NCBI GenBank assembly: GCA_004194705.1
Contig: SADC01000841.1
Span: 248,001 to 312,000 of the forward strand
DNA: 64,000 nucleotides
Direction: 5' to 3'
Source of the DNA: Ditylenchus dipsaci
Taxonomy: Eukaryota > Nematoda > Chromadorea > Rhabditida > Anguinidae
Each line of letters opens with the position of its first letter. Position 1 is the first letter of the stretch. This document shows, in pieces, positions 33,301 to 42,738 of this stretch. The notes under the pieces are model-generated. The model was not told the origin of the DNA and searched no databases. It saw only the letters and a program-made list of their open reading frames with translations. A program made the position numbers and the translations under genes.

Positions 33301-36300
33301 AGTTATGGCATTTTGTAAAATAACTGCGATTTTCAAAACTCACATTTTAGGGATTTTTGATTTATTTAATTTTCATTTTCGGTCGAAGTGATAATTATGC
33401 AATTACAGAAGGACAGAGTAGCTCACGAAAAACATTTATAGTTTTTAAAACAGATCAGAATCATATTTGGGGAAAGTTAAAGCCTTATCTAAGTTTTTAG
33501 TGCCCGGTGTATGGATCAAATGTTTCAAAGGCCGATTTGAACCACCTTTTAGATTTTAAAAAAATCTGAAAAAGCCATCTTATTTCGGGACGCAACCGAC
33601 TCGCCAACGCCATATCTCGCCAACGCGAAATGCTCACCAAGGCCATAACTCGCCAACGCTAAAAAAACTCGCCAACGTCGAATCTCGCCAACGGCAAGAC
33701 TCACCAACCAAAAACTCGCCAACGCATCACAACCCTCCACCGACCCGAAAAACTACTTTTCCGGGACTGCTCAAAAATCATTTTTAAGCAACGGTTTTAG
33801 CCATAAACGGACCAGAAAGAAGATTTTAAGAGGTACAAATGGCTGTATTGTGAGGTGACGGGACAATACAGGGAGCACTGATTTAAGATGGTTAGAATCC
33901 TTAGAGTTTTAATTCTCTAAGCGTTGAGGCTCGCCTCAAAGCCTGCAACTTTGGGTGGAGGGAAAGTATAGATAGTTCACTGTACCGAGGGATTCTCGGG
34001 GTGTTAGCGTCTGGGCCAGAGCTCCTCGGAGCGTGTGGCTGAAGTTTTGCATAGCTGAGCCTGTGGCTCGGCCTGGAACGATACGGAAAATGCCTTTCGG
34101 AAAAAATTAATTGGTTCTAATCCCCTGAAAGGCACACTGTTTTTAATTTATCTTTTATTATTGAGTTCATTGACTACTAGGTCCACAACCCATCGAGCAA
34201 TCGATTGCGACTATTTTCAGCACTGCTTCACTGTCAGCAATGGCAAATTCTGCGTTGGCGAGTTTTTTATTGGCGAGTTTCGCAATTGACGAGTTTTCCG
34301 TTGGCCAGTTTTTTGCTTTGTCGAGTTTTTCGTTGGCGAGTTTTTTGTTGGCGAGTTTTGCCGTTGGCGAGATTTACTGTTGGCGAGACCGCCGTTGGCG
34401 AGTCTTCTACGTTAGCGAGTTCTCGCGTTGGCGAGCTCTGATGTTGGCGAGTCTTTTGCATTAATGGGGCATGATCGTGCCCGATGTGGAGAAAAGGCGC
34501 AAACCAGCAGTTCTTTTCTTTCTCGATAAATTTTTACATTCGTTCTCGTCTAGATTTTTTAAGTTTTCTGTCTAGTTTTCAAAAGCAGTATAAGGTCATC
34601 TATATCAGATTTGACGCAGAACGAGTGAAAAATGGGACGATTCGAAAAAAGCTGCTGGTTCGCGCCTTAACGCACGGGCATGCCCTTTAACGATTCTTTC
34701 GTTGGCGGATTGGTTGCGTCCTTCATTTCCCATAAAATTCTGCTTCAGAAATGGCAAAGTGGAGTTTTAAACAACTTCCAAACCAAACTCTTTGTCAAAT
34801 CAACTCACAGCAATATGTTGGAAGTTTCACATCTCTGGAACAATCTAACCATCACTACTATCCCCATATGAATTCTAAAATGTGGTACCTATGCATGATC
34901 TTGTGATTTTCTTTTAAGTAGTCCAGGGCTTGCACTACACTAAGCGTGATTTTGCCTGAAGAGTGATAAATTATTTTTAGACCGACCGTCTTACAAAGCT
35001 AACCAATAATGTGCTCAGGTATTCCAGACTTCCTTTGCTGGAGCAGTTTGTCCAAACAGGTGGCCATCACTTCCATACAAATATACAGGTTTTCCTGAAT
35101 ATATAGTTAATTGCTCAAAAAGTTAATTACGCCGTCCAGGAAACTCACAAATGTTATGATATAGCCGTAACATTTGACTATGTAGGGGCAGTCATTGCAC
35201 TTCCTGATCACGTCTAGGTCCATGAAGATCCTTTTGGACTCTTCCTACAATATACTCAGTCGAAATTTGAAATTGCGGCTCTGAAGCACTGGTTATCTGT
35301 CCGTTTCATGCGCTGAAACAGCCAAAATGTTAGAGGTTGGGATTAAAACGGTTTTGCGATAAATTCACCTTGAAGCCACTGCTCGACCACTCAATTTGCA
35401 TTTGTGACACTGCCTGTAAAATAGAACTCAATCAACGGTCAAAGACTCATTCAAGTCATTTAGCAGGGTTGTTACGTCTTCGACGCAAGTGATGTCTACA
35501 AAATCTTCACTTTCCAGGCTGGGGTTCGGTGGCCTACTGGTTAAGGCATTTTCCTGCGGATCCAAAGGGAGTGGGATCAAATATCCCCTCCATTCCCCTT
35601 TTTCCAATTCACGAGCTGTTGGCCGTGGCCGCTCGCGACATGGCGATCTTGGCAAGAGACCTACCTGCAACTTCCTGGTCCAGTAGTCAAAGAACAGGTC
35701 TAGCAGGCAGAGAAGCAAAGGAACAAGAAGTCTGCCCAGCGAAAAGCACTCCAGCTTAATAGAAAAGCACAGAGAGGATAAGCCCAGTAGCAAAGAAGGG
35801 AACAGCTTACTCACCCATGACCTGGCCAGCAGTCTACAAAAAGCAAAAGAAAAGGACTGTTGGCTGCAGATGAACAGACCAGGCACAAAACAAAACATCG
35901 CGGCCTGGGAGCACTCCAGCTGGCTAAAGCAATACCTCAAGCAAGGCAACCACTTCCCCTCGGTGGGGAGTGTTACGTCTTCGACGCAAGTGATGTCTAC
36001 AAAAATCTTCACTTTCCAGGGGGGGGGGTTTGGTGGCCTATTGGTTAAGGCGATTTCCTACGGATCCAAAGGGAGTGGATCAAATATCCCTCCATTCCCC
36101 TTTTTCCAATTCACGAGCTGGTGGCCGCAACCGCTCGCGACAGGGTCCATTACACTTAATTATTACCCTTAATGCGCACCAGCTGTGTGGGTGACCCACG
36201 AGTGTAGGTTGAACATTGCTAGTCTATTTCCACCCATAAAAAGGCGTTGAAAGCATTAAAATTGATTTTGAGATATGCTAGGAGCTGTTCGAGGGAGCGT

Positions 36301-39300
36301 TGTAATAGAGGATAGCTTGAATGAGTAAGGACACCGGACCACACCGGCACATATTAGCCCAAAACCTCACGAAGATCCATCCTACTTGTCTACCATATTC
36401 AGGTAATTACCTCATTCCGGTTTTTTTTAAATTTTAGTTTCACATCCCAAATCACAGATCTCTCTAACAGAGCCCCATCTTTTCCCACCTCTAGAAGAAG
36501 GTTGAAAAATAAAGCTTGTGGAGTCTCTATTGGCCCTGGGCACACTTCCGTTTCTGAAAACGGAACGGGGAAAAAACTGTTTCCAGAAACCGTTTCAATT
36601 AGGTGAAACTGAACGAAACAAAATCGTTTCCTGAAACAAAATACACGTTTCGTGAAACGTTTCACATTTTCATTATGAAGCTGAAACGTAGGGTTGTCGG
36701 GGTGGTATTATTTCGAACCCAGGACTGGGTTTGTCAGCACTTTTTCAAGAGGGTGTAAAATTCACTTTTCAACCTTTCAAACATAGTAGTTTTGTAGAAG
36801 AAGGCAAAATATACAAAACCGTCCAAAAGGAATGTCTGAAATGACTGAAAAATAAAATTTTACAGCCTCTTGAAAAAGTGCTCACAAACCCAGCAACTGG
36901 TCCTCGGTTTGAATTAAGACCAACCCCGACAACCCTACTGAAATGGAAACGATTTGGCGGCTCACCTTGAGACTGGCATTAATTTTTCTGATATCAATTG
37001 ATTCTGGCAAAAATTAATTCTGGAAAAAATTCAAACTGACAATAATTGGTCTTGACCAGATTTTTTTTGAATAAATTTGTTTGGTAGTTAAATGTTCATG
37101 CAAATAATTGTTTTCGATTTAAATTAAATTATATTAATTGATTATATTAATTGATATTAATTTATATTAATTGATTTATATTAAGTTTGTTTTCACCCAA
37201 CGAACCCCGAAATCCAGGGTAGTTACACCTGGTCAGGTGGATATCCATATGGATGGCTTAAAAATAAATTTTTCAAAAATCAAAATACAAACTTTTCTTT
37301 ATTCAAAATTGTGTGGAGAATTGGGTTTGTTGAAACCAAAGTGTGATTTTATCGACCCAGACCCCAAAACCCAAATGGGTACCTTCTGGTCAGGTGGATA
37401 TCCATTTACATGAGTTAACGAATAGATCCATACCAAATTGGTCCAAACACGAATTGGCCCACACATGAATTGATCCGCATTTTTAAAATTTGTGCATTTT
37501 TAACAATTTTGCGGGAATTTATTTTTTTTGAACCAACCAAACCAAGTGGTCGTCTACTTGGATCAAATTTTTTTTTTACGTTTTTCATGTTCCAAAACCT
37601 GTTTTCTGAACTAATTCGGGCATGCTCATGATGGTTTGATAGTAGTAAAATGCCGCTTTGTCGGGTATTTTTTAGTTTTGGCAAATAATTGATTCTGGTG
37701 AAATCAATTATCCCAAAACTCAAAAATACCCGAAAATGTCATTTTACCACTATCAAATCGTCTTCAGCATGCCCGAATTAGTTCAGAAAACAGGTTTTGG
37801 AACATGAAAAACGTAAAAAAAAATTTGATCCAAGTGGACGACCACTTGGTTTGGTTGGTACGTGGATTATCCAGTAGAACTGAGGTTGGGTCATAGAAAA
37901 AACATTTAAACGATGGTAGTTCTTCACAAGACAAAAATATTACTATCTTTTATGGGTGTCTGGTGGGTGAAACGGGGTTTGGTCCCTAACAAACCCAATT
38001 AGTAACACGATTTAACGTATGATAGGACGATTTGTTTCAGAATCTGACTCAATTTTTTTCAGGTCATCCAGGTCCAAAAGAAGCCAAATTAATACACAAC
38101 CATTTTTTACTGGAATCTTTAATTTCGAAACCATTTTTGCTAATACAGTTTTATTCAAAAAAATCTGGTCAAGACCAATTATTGTCAGTTTGAATTTTTC
38201 CAGAATTAATTTTTGCCAGAATCAATTGATATCACAAAATTAATGCCAGTCTCAAGGTGAGCCGATTTGGCCCGTTTCAGCCCCTTTCTCGAAACGAAAT
38301 TAATAACGAGACCACTGCAACAGGGTCTCTTGGAGCAAAATAACTCGAAAGAAACGCGTTTAAGTTAAAACGGAAACCGTTTCATGACTCCGATACGTTT
38401 CACGTAACTTACTTATACATAGTTTGCGATCCTTTTGTTTTTTCAACTCTTTACATCTTTGAAGACTGTTCCGATCTTTTTTTTTTGCTTTATATGGATA
38501 GAAATCTGGAAATCAAAAAATGCAGTCAGGTCAGCAGTAAAGTTTACATGTTTTGAGCTGAATTTCCATGTGTTTTACACTCGTCTTTATGGCTCACTTC
38601 TCCAGTTCGTCACTAAATGAAATCAGTTGAAGCGCCGGCTTCTCGACCTTTTTCAAACGTTGGTAATGTCCCTTATTGCATTCTTGCTGATGGTTGGTTG
38701 AGAGATTCAACTTACATGCTTACGCCTTTTCGTCAAGACCAGTTGAACAATGAGCTCTTCTCAGACTACTGAACGGGTAATTCTTTTTACAACCCAGAAA
38801 TAATGCTCGTACTGTGTTTTAGATTAAAGTTCTCTAAGGCAGAAAGAAGTGAGCATGGGACACCGAGAAGCCAATCTTTATTGAACAGGTGGAGCTATGA
38901 GTGGGCTCGTTTGTCTTCAGATCCGGACGCCTGACTAAAGAAAAAAGAAGTTATAAAATTCAATAAAATCCTTTGAGTTTGCTGCTTTGCTGAATGTTAG
39001 AATAAAAAGGTGCTCTTATCGTTCATGAAAATAAAATTATGTTTCTAATCTCCGATCCCAGTTTTGGACAAAGTTTAATCGAGTTTTTGTCGCTAGTACA
39101 TTAAACTAGCTTACAGAGATACAGTCAACCTTTCATATAAGCTAGCAGCTCGGAACTGGCTGTACGGTAGGCTCATAGTAGGAGTATAGGAGTAGGCTTT
39201 TGGCAAGAGTGGGACTTTTTCGAATTCTGGTCTTTGCTGGCAAATCGATCAGTTTCGAAGAAGGTATCTATCAAAGGAAGGCTTATAATGGGGTGCCTTT

Positions 39301-40052
39301 ATATAAAGAGCTGTCTGTTTGCTATAAAAATAAGGAAAAAGTAAGTTGTCCACAAAAAATGTAAAGAATGACAACCACATCAAATCCGTTTTAGTGAAAC
39401 AAAAGACCGTTTCAGTGACATGTAGTGACATGCCTTTCCGCTTGACTGAAATGGATTCGTTTCTGTTTCCGTTTCTCGTCGATGAAACCAAAATTGAAAC
39501 AGTTTCCGGAACGAGGAAACCGTTTCCGTTTCCAGAAACGGAAGTGTGTCCGGGCCATCGGGGTCTTAGTATCTTATAAACGAAAGAATTCTTACCGCAT
39601 GTGCCCTTAATTTTAAAAATTAGAAGAGCAAAATATGTATTTTCAGTGCTCATACCTCTCCCAACTCACAGACACTTCCAGTTGTTCAGGCTCTACATTT
39701 GTGAATTGCTACAAAACATGTTTTGGGCAATTAGAAATTTGAATTGAGCTAAAAGAGCAATTACCTTCCATTAATGGTCAAGATGCCAGAATTTTTCTTG
39801 ATAGCTTCAAAGCGATCTGCTAACTCTTCTGGACTGTAGCTGGACTCACTGGAGGAAACAGGATCCAACTGGAATTTGTTTGAAATTTAATATTTTTGAT
39901 AAATAATTTTTCAGGCATGTGCTTTACCGTTGGACGGGGTCTTCTTGAGAGCATCACTTAAAACAAAAAGTGAATTTTACATCAATTTCGTTAAACCTCA
40001 TTAATAACACTCACTCTCGAAGGTTTTTCTCGGGATCGGACTGGTTTTGAAC
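24388..40052 (-). CDS. MKK7/hep: MAP kinase kinase 7 / hemipterous-type dual-specificity kinase
   Basis: Would phosphorylate JNK on Thr and Tyr in the stress MAPK cascade. Exons, minus strand: 40052-40015, 39956-39928, 39868-39765, 39708-39656, 35413-35369, 35312-35290, 35244-35149, 35094-35004, 34955-34889, 25226-25146 (start uncertain), 25087-25021, 24969-24938, 24889-24858, 24617-24388. Motifs: pre-kinase GILTING; CELGE (glycine loop); GFK|RM (ATP lysine); SKRIFMDLDVIRKCNDCPYI; EHIIGKITLSVVQALDYLKE; KIMHR; VKLCDFG; SAGCAAYLAPERI (activation loop and P+1); YDVRADVWSLGITL; ATGQFPY. Two introns (34888-25227 and 39655-35414) are packed with transposons. The join around HRD is not canonical (see findings). 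Single-base breaks near 39672 and 39767. The first coding exon is not identified. Confidence 0.87.
25511..25652. mobile_element. Pogo/Tigger-type miniature element
   Basis: Termini CAGTCAAACTTCGATATAAC and complement GTTATATCGAAGTCTGACTG, with TA on the left and a mutated TG on the right. Inside, CGATATAACGTACACC is iterated three times. Lies in the large MKK7 intron, close to the termini type at 52848. Confidence 0.82.
26910..29156 (+). CDS. hAT transposase (BED zinc finger, RNase-H-like, C-terminal dimerisation), decayed or indel-damaged
   Basis: Begins MASDVWATFVKKGDKA, then (after a one-base frame change) CKCGAEYS..LSSHLQSAKH, a BED-type zinc finger. The middle region has CHVLHLVVGDAV and PTRWNSTLEMLRSLL, typical of hAT catalytic and insertion domains. 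The C-terminus carries LAILARKYLSISLSSVASER and CFSKASLLFANSLRS, the hAT dimerisation block. Short introns (e.g. 27129-27176) and several frame breaks. It would cut and paste the surrounding element; present activity is unlikely without correction of the breaks. Confidence 0.85.
29289..29910 (+). pseudogene. LINE 3' fragment inserted in the hAT element
   Basis: Frames at 29289-29522 and 29516-29833 give YVSYVRPILEFNSIIFNPS and KKLEKVQSMAVN, the region behind the RT palm of CR1/Jockey-type LINEs, ending in a stop at 29831 and an AAATAAATAAATAAAATAAA tail at about 29890. 5'-truncated, as usual for such insertions. Related to, but diverged from, the minus-strand LINE at 15510-19175. Confidence 0.8.
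30660..31970. repeat. Foldback core copy 3 with TACCTCCTGGTCAGGTGG blocks
   Basis: Starts with an AAATTGGGC / TTAAACAGCTCGGGTACC segment like that at 14490-14570, then GGTACC..TCAGGTGGATATCCACC blocks, an inverted tRNA-like B-box (ACTCGAACCAGCAAC, 31251), AAGTGGTCATCCACTTGG (31317), the central stem GAAGATGGTTTGACAGTGGT and complement (31400-31550), and AAGTGGATGACCACTT (31912). It is the body of the outer element 25690-32085. Confidence 0.7.
32520..33235. repeat. ATTCCAGTGG / CCACTGGAAT iterated arms, interrupted
   Basis: 32533-32800 and 33070-33230 are dense in ATTCCAGTGG, GGATTTCCAC, TTTACCACT and complements, as two inverted arms. Between them, at 32804, a TA-flanked pogo-type left terminus (CAGTCAAATTACGTAAAAAC) begins; its right end is not visible. 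A separate pogo-type right terminus (CGAGAGTCGACTG followed by TA) ends at 32526. Confidence 0.65.
33588..34721. mobile_element. Element with CTCGCCAACG iterated arms
   Basis: Termini GGACGCAACC and complement GGTTGCGTCC. Left arm (33597-33728) repeats CTCGCCAACG about ten times; right arm (34250-34455) repeats the complement CGTTGGCGAG at least twelve times. Open frames across these arms are repeat artefacts. The interior (33770-34150) has no recognisable coding. A TTAA-flanked element (34465-34687) sits inside the right arm. Confidence 0.78.
34465..34687. mobile_element. TTAA-flanked miniature element
   Basis: Left GGGGCATGATCGTGCCCG..GGCGCAAACCAGCAG; right CTGCTGGTTCGCGCCTTAAC..GGGCATGCCC; TTAA at each edge. 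The same right end with TTAA stands alone at 58313-58350. Termini resemble those at 11767-12074 (GGAGCATGC). piggyBac/Kolobok-type target. Confidence 0.65.
35471..35960 (+). repeat. tRNA-derived SINE-like sequence, copy 1
   Basis: GGTGGCCTACTGGTTAAGGC (35530-35549) fits a tRNA D-arm with Pol III A box, followed 33 bases on by GGGATCAAATATCCC, a degenerate B box. It is preceded by a segment, TTACGTCTTCGACGCAAGTG..TTCACTTTCCAGG, that recurs before copy 2. The body to 35960 has an open frame with SWLKQYLKQGNH. Long frames through it on the minus strand are not counted as genes. Confidence 0.6.
35970..36140 (+). repeat. tRNA-derived SINE-like sequence, copy 2 (head)
   Basis: The same leader (35970-36019) and tRNA-like head as copy 1: GGTGGCCTATTGGTTAAGGC, then GTGGATCAAATATCCC. 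Ends soon after CGCTCGCGACA, so it is a shorter copy or the second unit of a tandem pair. Lies in the second large MKK7 intron. Confidence 0.6.
36689..36937. mobile_element. hAT-type miniature element
   Basis: Termini TAGGGTTGTCGGGGTGG and complement CCAACCCCGACAACCCTA; 8-base duplication CTGAAACG / CTGAAATG (one mismatch). Inverted similarity continues inward (CACTTTTTCAAGAGG / CCTCTTGAAAAAGTG). Same first ten bases as the hAT at 26652. Confidence 0.88.
36959..38263. mobile_element. Long-TIR DNA transposon, 8-base duplication, copy 2 (1.3 kb, inverted)
   Basis: Termini GGCTCACCTTGAGACTGGCA and complement; exact 8-base duplication GATTTGGC (36951-36958, 38264-38271). Its left end matches the right end of the copy at 19703-21630 (through CAAATAATTGTTTTC) and its right end matches the left end of that copy (AATTTCGAAACC, TTTTGCTAATACAG), so it is inserted in opposite orientation. 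Interior: GGTGGATATCCAT blocks, AAGTGGTCGTCTACTT (37543), central stem GATGGTTTGATAGTAGT and complement, AAGTGGACGACCACTT (37831). Confidence 0.92.
38640..38900 (+). pseudogene. Harbinger/DDE-4-like transposase remnant
   Basis: The frame reads PYCILADGWLRDSTYMLTPF then QDQLNNELFSDY before a stop. The D followed by a YMLTPF-type block matches the second catalytic aspartate region of PIF/Harbinger-like nucleases (GDSAYPLxxxLLTPF). About 35-40 codons only; presumably the last trace of the transposase of the outer element 36532-39556. Confidence 0.5.
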
Positions 40053-40842
40053 CTACAAAGACACATATTATCATAACTGCAATAACTGCCGCAGAAGTAA
40101 TTATTTTTGCAAAAGTGCCTGTGCTCTAATGCTGACCACAATGGACGCGTTGCGGCAGCGGCTGCGGCAGCGGTAACGCGTGCGGAAACGCGTCAGAAAA
40201 ACGCGTCCATTGTGGGTTGCTCTGCGCGCGGTGGCGAAAGCGCGGCAAACGCGCGCGTTTGTAGAAAAAACGCGCGGCAGAAAAGCGCGTTTTTGCTTAC
40301 TCTTTTTTCATTATTTCATTGAGCCATACATTGTTTTTGCTTTTTTTCACAATTTTCCGTATACATAGATACATTTACGCCTGCTTAAAATCTGTTTTTC
40401 AGCGTCTAATCATAGCTAAAGATGCCAGCTAGTCTTGAAAAAAGCGTCAAAGAAATCAAAGATGAAGGTTCTGTCAAGCAGAAAAAATGTTAACAGATTT
40501 GCTCATCTCTCTCGTACAAGCGCATCCTAGTCTCTACAACAAAGCTTACAAAGAGTATCTCAAGGATCGAAAGGATGTCTGAGCAAAGATCGCAGCTCAA
40601 TCTAGGGAGCATTTGAAGGTTGGCAAAAATAAAACAAATTGACAGGTAAATAGAGAATATTTTAGATGAAGAAAAGGCAAGATTTCGGATGAAGAGCTTC
40701 GAGATCGCTATGTTAAAGAAAAGAAAGCAAACCTAGTGGAGCTGGCGCCTATGAATGGAAGTCTTTTCTAATGAATGGAAGTCACAGTGCGAGTCATAAT
40801 AGCGTATGTTCCTTTCTTAGCTCAGTCTTGGTGTCAATGTAA

Positions 40843-42738
40843 TTGCTTCATATCAAGGAAACTTGCAAAACCATTTATGAAGCTCTTCAACCAATTATGT
40901 TCGATGCCAGATATAGCGCAAGGGTGGATGCAATTTCTGAAGAAATGTGGACACGTTGGAATATGCCAATACCCACGGTAGGCTTACTAATGAGTTTCAT
41001 TGTTACTATCAAACAATTAGGTTGCATTGATGGTAAAACAATTGAAATCAAGAAGCCAGCCAACAGTGGATCCTTGCATTACAACTACAAAAGGTATTTT
41101 TCAATGTTTTGCTTGCCGTGTGTATGCAGATTATGAAATAATCTACGCTGACTTTGGGAGTTATGAAGAAGCAGCGACGCAGGTCTCTTTACTAGCTTCT
41201 TGATGAATTGAGAAAAAGTAATTACCTTATTAGGTGTTTTCGATCGCTCCGACTTTCTCAAAGCCCTTCGTAAATAAATCGATGAACATACAGCCCCTTC
41301 TTCACTGCCGGGTACTGATATACGCAAGTCCGTTCTTCTTTCTTGGTGATGGTGCCTTTCCATTGCTCACAAATATGATGAAACCTTTTTCTGGCCATGG
41401 ACTGTCGCTTGAACGCCGAATATCAAATACAGGTGCTAACATAAGTCTTGAATATTATGATATATTTGTTCTAATAGATATTTTCAGGCTATACTATAGA
41501 TCCCCCCCAGCTAGCGAATTTACTTTTCCTGAAGGGGAAAGGACCCGTCCCATTTTGATTCTCGTGCTCTGAATAGGCACGGAAACACTTTTGTTTCCGA
41601 AAAATCGAAAAAAAAATTTTTTCGATTTGCCTTGGTCCCCAAGGTAAAAATTTAGAAAATTCAAAAAAAAATATTTTTTTGAATTCCCGCCAAAACATTT
41701 TTAAAGGGAATTAGGCATATTGGGAGGGGAAGGGATAAAAGAGGGGCACTAATCCACAGAGCCCATTAACAGAAGATGTTGAACATAGTTTTGAATACTG
41801 GGGCCTACCGCATAAATAAACTCTGGTATGCATGCTTTTTATGCATCCAGAGTCACTTTCGAGTGATTTGTGTCTAAGGTATGTGGGTGTGCGGCATCTC
41901 AACTCCAAGCCCCAGCCCCCTGCGCCCCGAAGGGCGCAGGGGGCTTGAGAGTTAAAGATGCGCGCACTCACTTACCTTAGACATGATTCCGAGAAGTACT
42001 CTTGACCATAAAATGCATATAGAGTCTTTTTTGCCACGGCCCAGTTGAAAAACATGGTAGGACATCCGAAATAGTCCAGAATTCACTTTTTAATAATTTT
42101 GCCATGAAAGTGGCCCTGTTTATTCCCTTCCCCTCCCAATACAGCCCTAAATCCCTTGAAAAATGTTTTGGCGGGAATTCAAAAAATATTTTTTTTGAAT
42201 TTTCTAAATTTTTTACCTTGGGGGACCAAGGCAAATCGAAAAAAATTTTTTTTCGATTTTTTCGGAAACCAAGTGTTTCCGTGCCTTTCAGAGCACGAGA
42301 ATCAAAATGGGGCGGGTCCTTTCCCCTTCAGGAAAAGTAAATTTTTCGCTAGCTGGGGGGGGGATTCTATAGTGTTACCATTTTCAGATGTCCCCGTGTC
42401 GTCGATGAATTAAGAAAATTTTGGATGCTAGCTTTGAAGTGGCGCATCCTTCTATCGGGGATTGAAGCAAGACCAGAGACAGCAGACTGGATTGTCAAGC
42501 CGCGGTTTGCCTACACAACTTTATCTTGGAAGAGCACACCAATTATGACCCAAGGGTTTGGCGGATGATGGGGATGAAGACAACGGGATTTGCGTTCGCT
42601 GCTAACAAATCAACTGCGAATATCTCATCTCAAGTGCAAGCACCAAAAGCAGGAAAAAAGGCAATCCTCACACGTGAGACACTAGTGAATTATTTGAGTG
42701 GACGCGGTTCTGTGGATTTGCAGGAACAAATGATTTGA
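40843..42738 (+). CDS. PIF/Harbinger nuclease, interrupted by a foldback insertion
   Basis: DDE-type nuclease that with a MADF/Myb partner mobilises Harbinger elements. Visible parts: 40843-41136 (CIDGKTIEIKKPANSGSLHY, first catalytic D, then NYKRYFS); about 41330-41430 (FFLGDGAFPLLTNMMKPF, second D; LSLERRISN); about 42391-42738 (RVVDE with the expected acidic residue, LALKWRILLSGIEA, and CCLHNFI read across a frame change, then a C-terminal tail ending at 42738). Several frame changes. The segment 41493-42373 is a foldback element that seems to have landed in an intron of this gene (GT at about 41431, AG just before 42391). Confidence 0.82.
41493..42373. mobile_element. Foldback element with 250-base arms (hairpin family, full-size copy)
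   Basis: Left ACTATAGATCCCCCCCAGCT and right complement AGCTGG..GATTCTATAGT. Arms pair for about 250 bases (AGGGGAAAGGACCCG, GGCACGGAAACACTT, GCCTTGGTCCCC, GAATTCCCGCCAAAACATTT). The centre contains the GGGCTGTATTGGGAGGGG / CTCGGAATCATGTC / GCGCCC..GGGCGC modules shared with copies at 720, 5045 and 6270. No coding. Confidence 0.85.

Larger units (their letters stand above)
36532..39556. mobile_element. Outer element with GAAACGG-rich arms, probable Harbinger relative
   Basis: Termini GGCCCTGGGCACACTTCCG and complement CGGAAGTGTGTCCGGGCC, followed by iterated GTTTCNGAAAC motifs at both sides (36545-36690; 38270-38405; 39400-39545). The interior is interrupted by a hAT-type miniature element (36689-36937) and the long-TIR element (36959-38263). 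A short transposase-like stretch remains at 38640-38800. Confidence 0.65.

Noticed and set aside
34205..34464. Long plus-strand frames in the CGTTGGCGAG tract
   Set aside because: Ten-base repeat read in several frames; no start context, no homology.
35428..36012. 194-codon minus-strand open frame
   Set aside because: It runs antisense through two SINE-like heads and their shared leader; composition and repetition mark it as a by-product.
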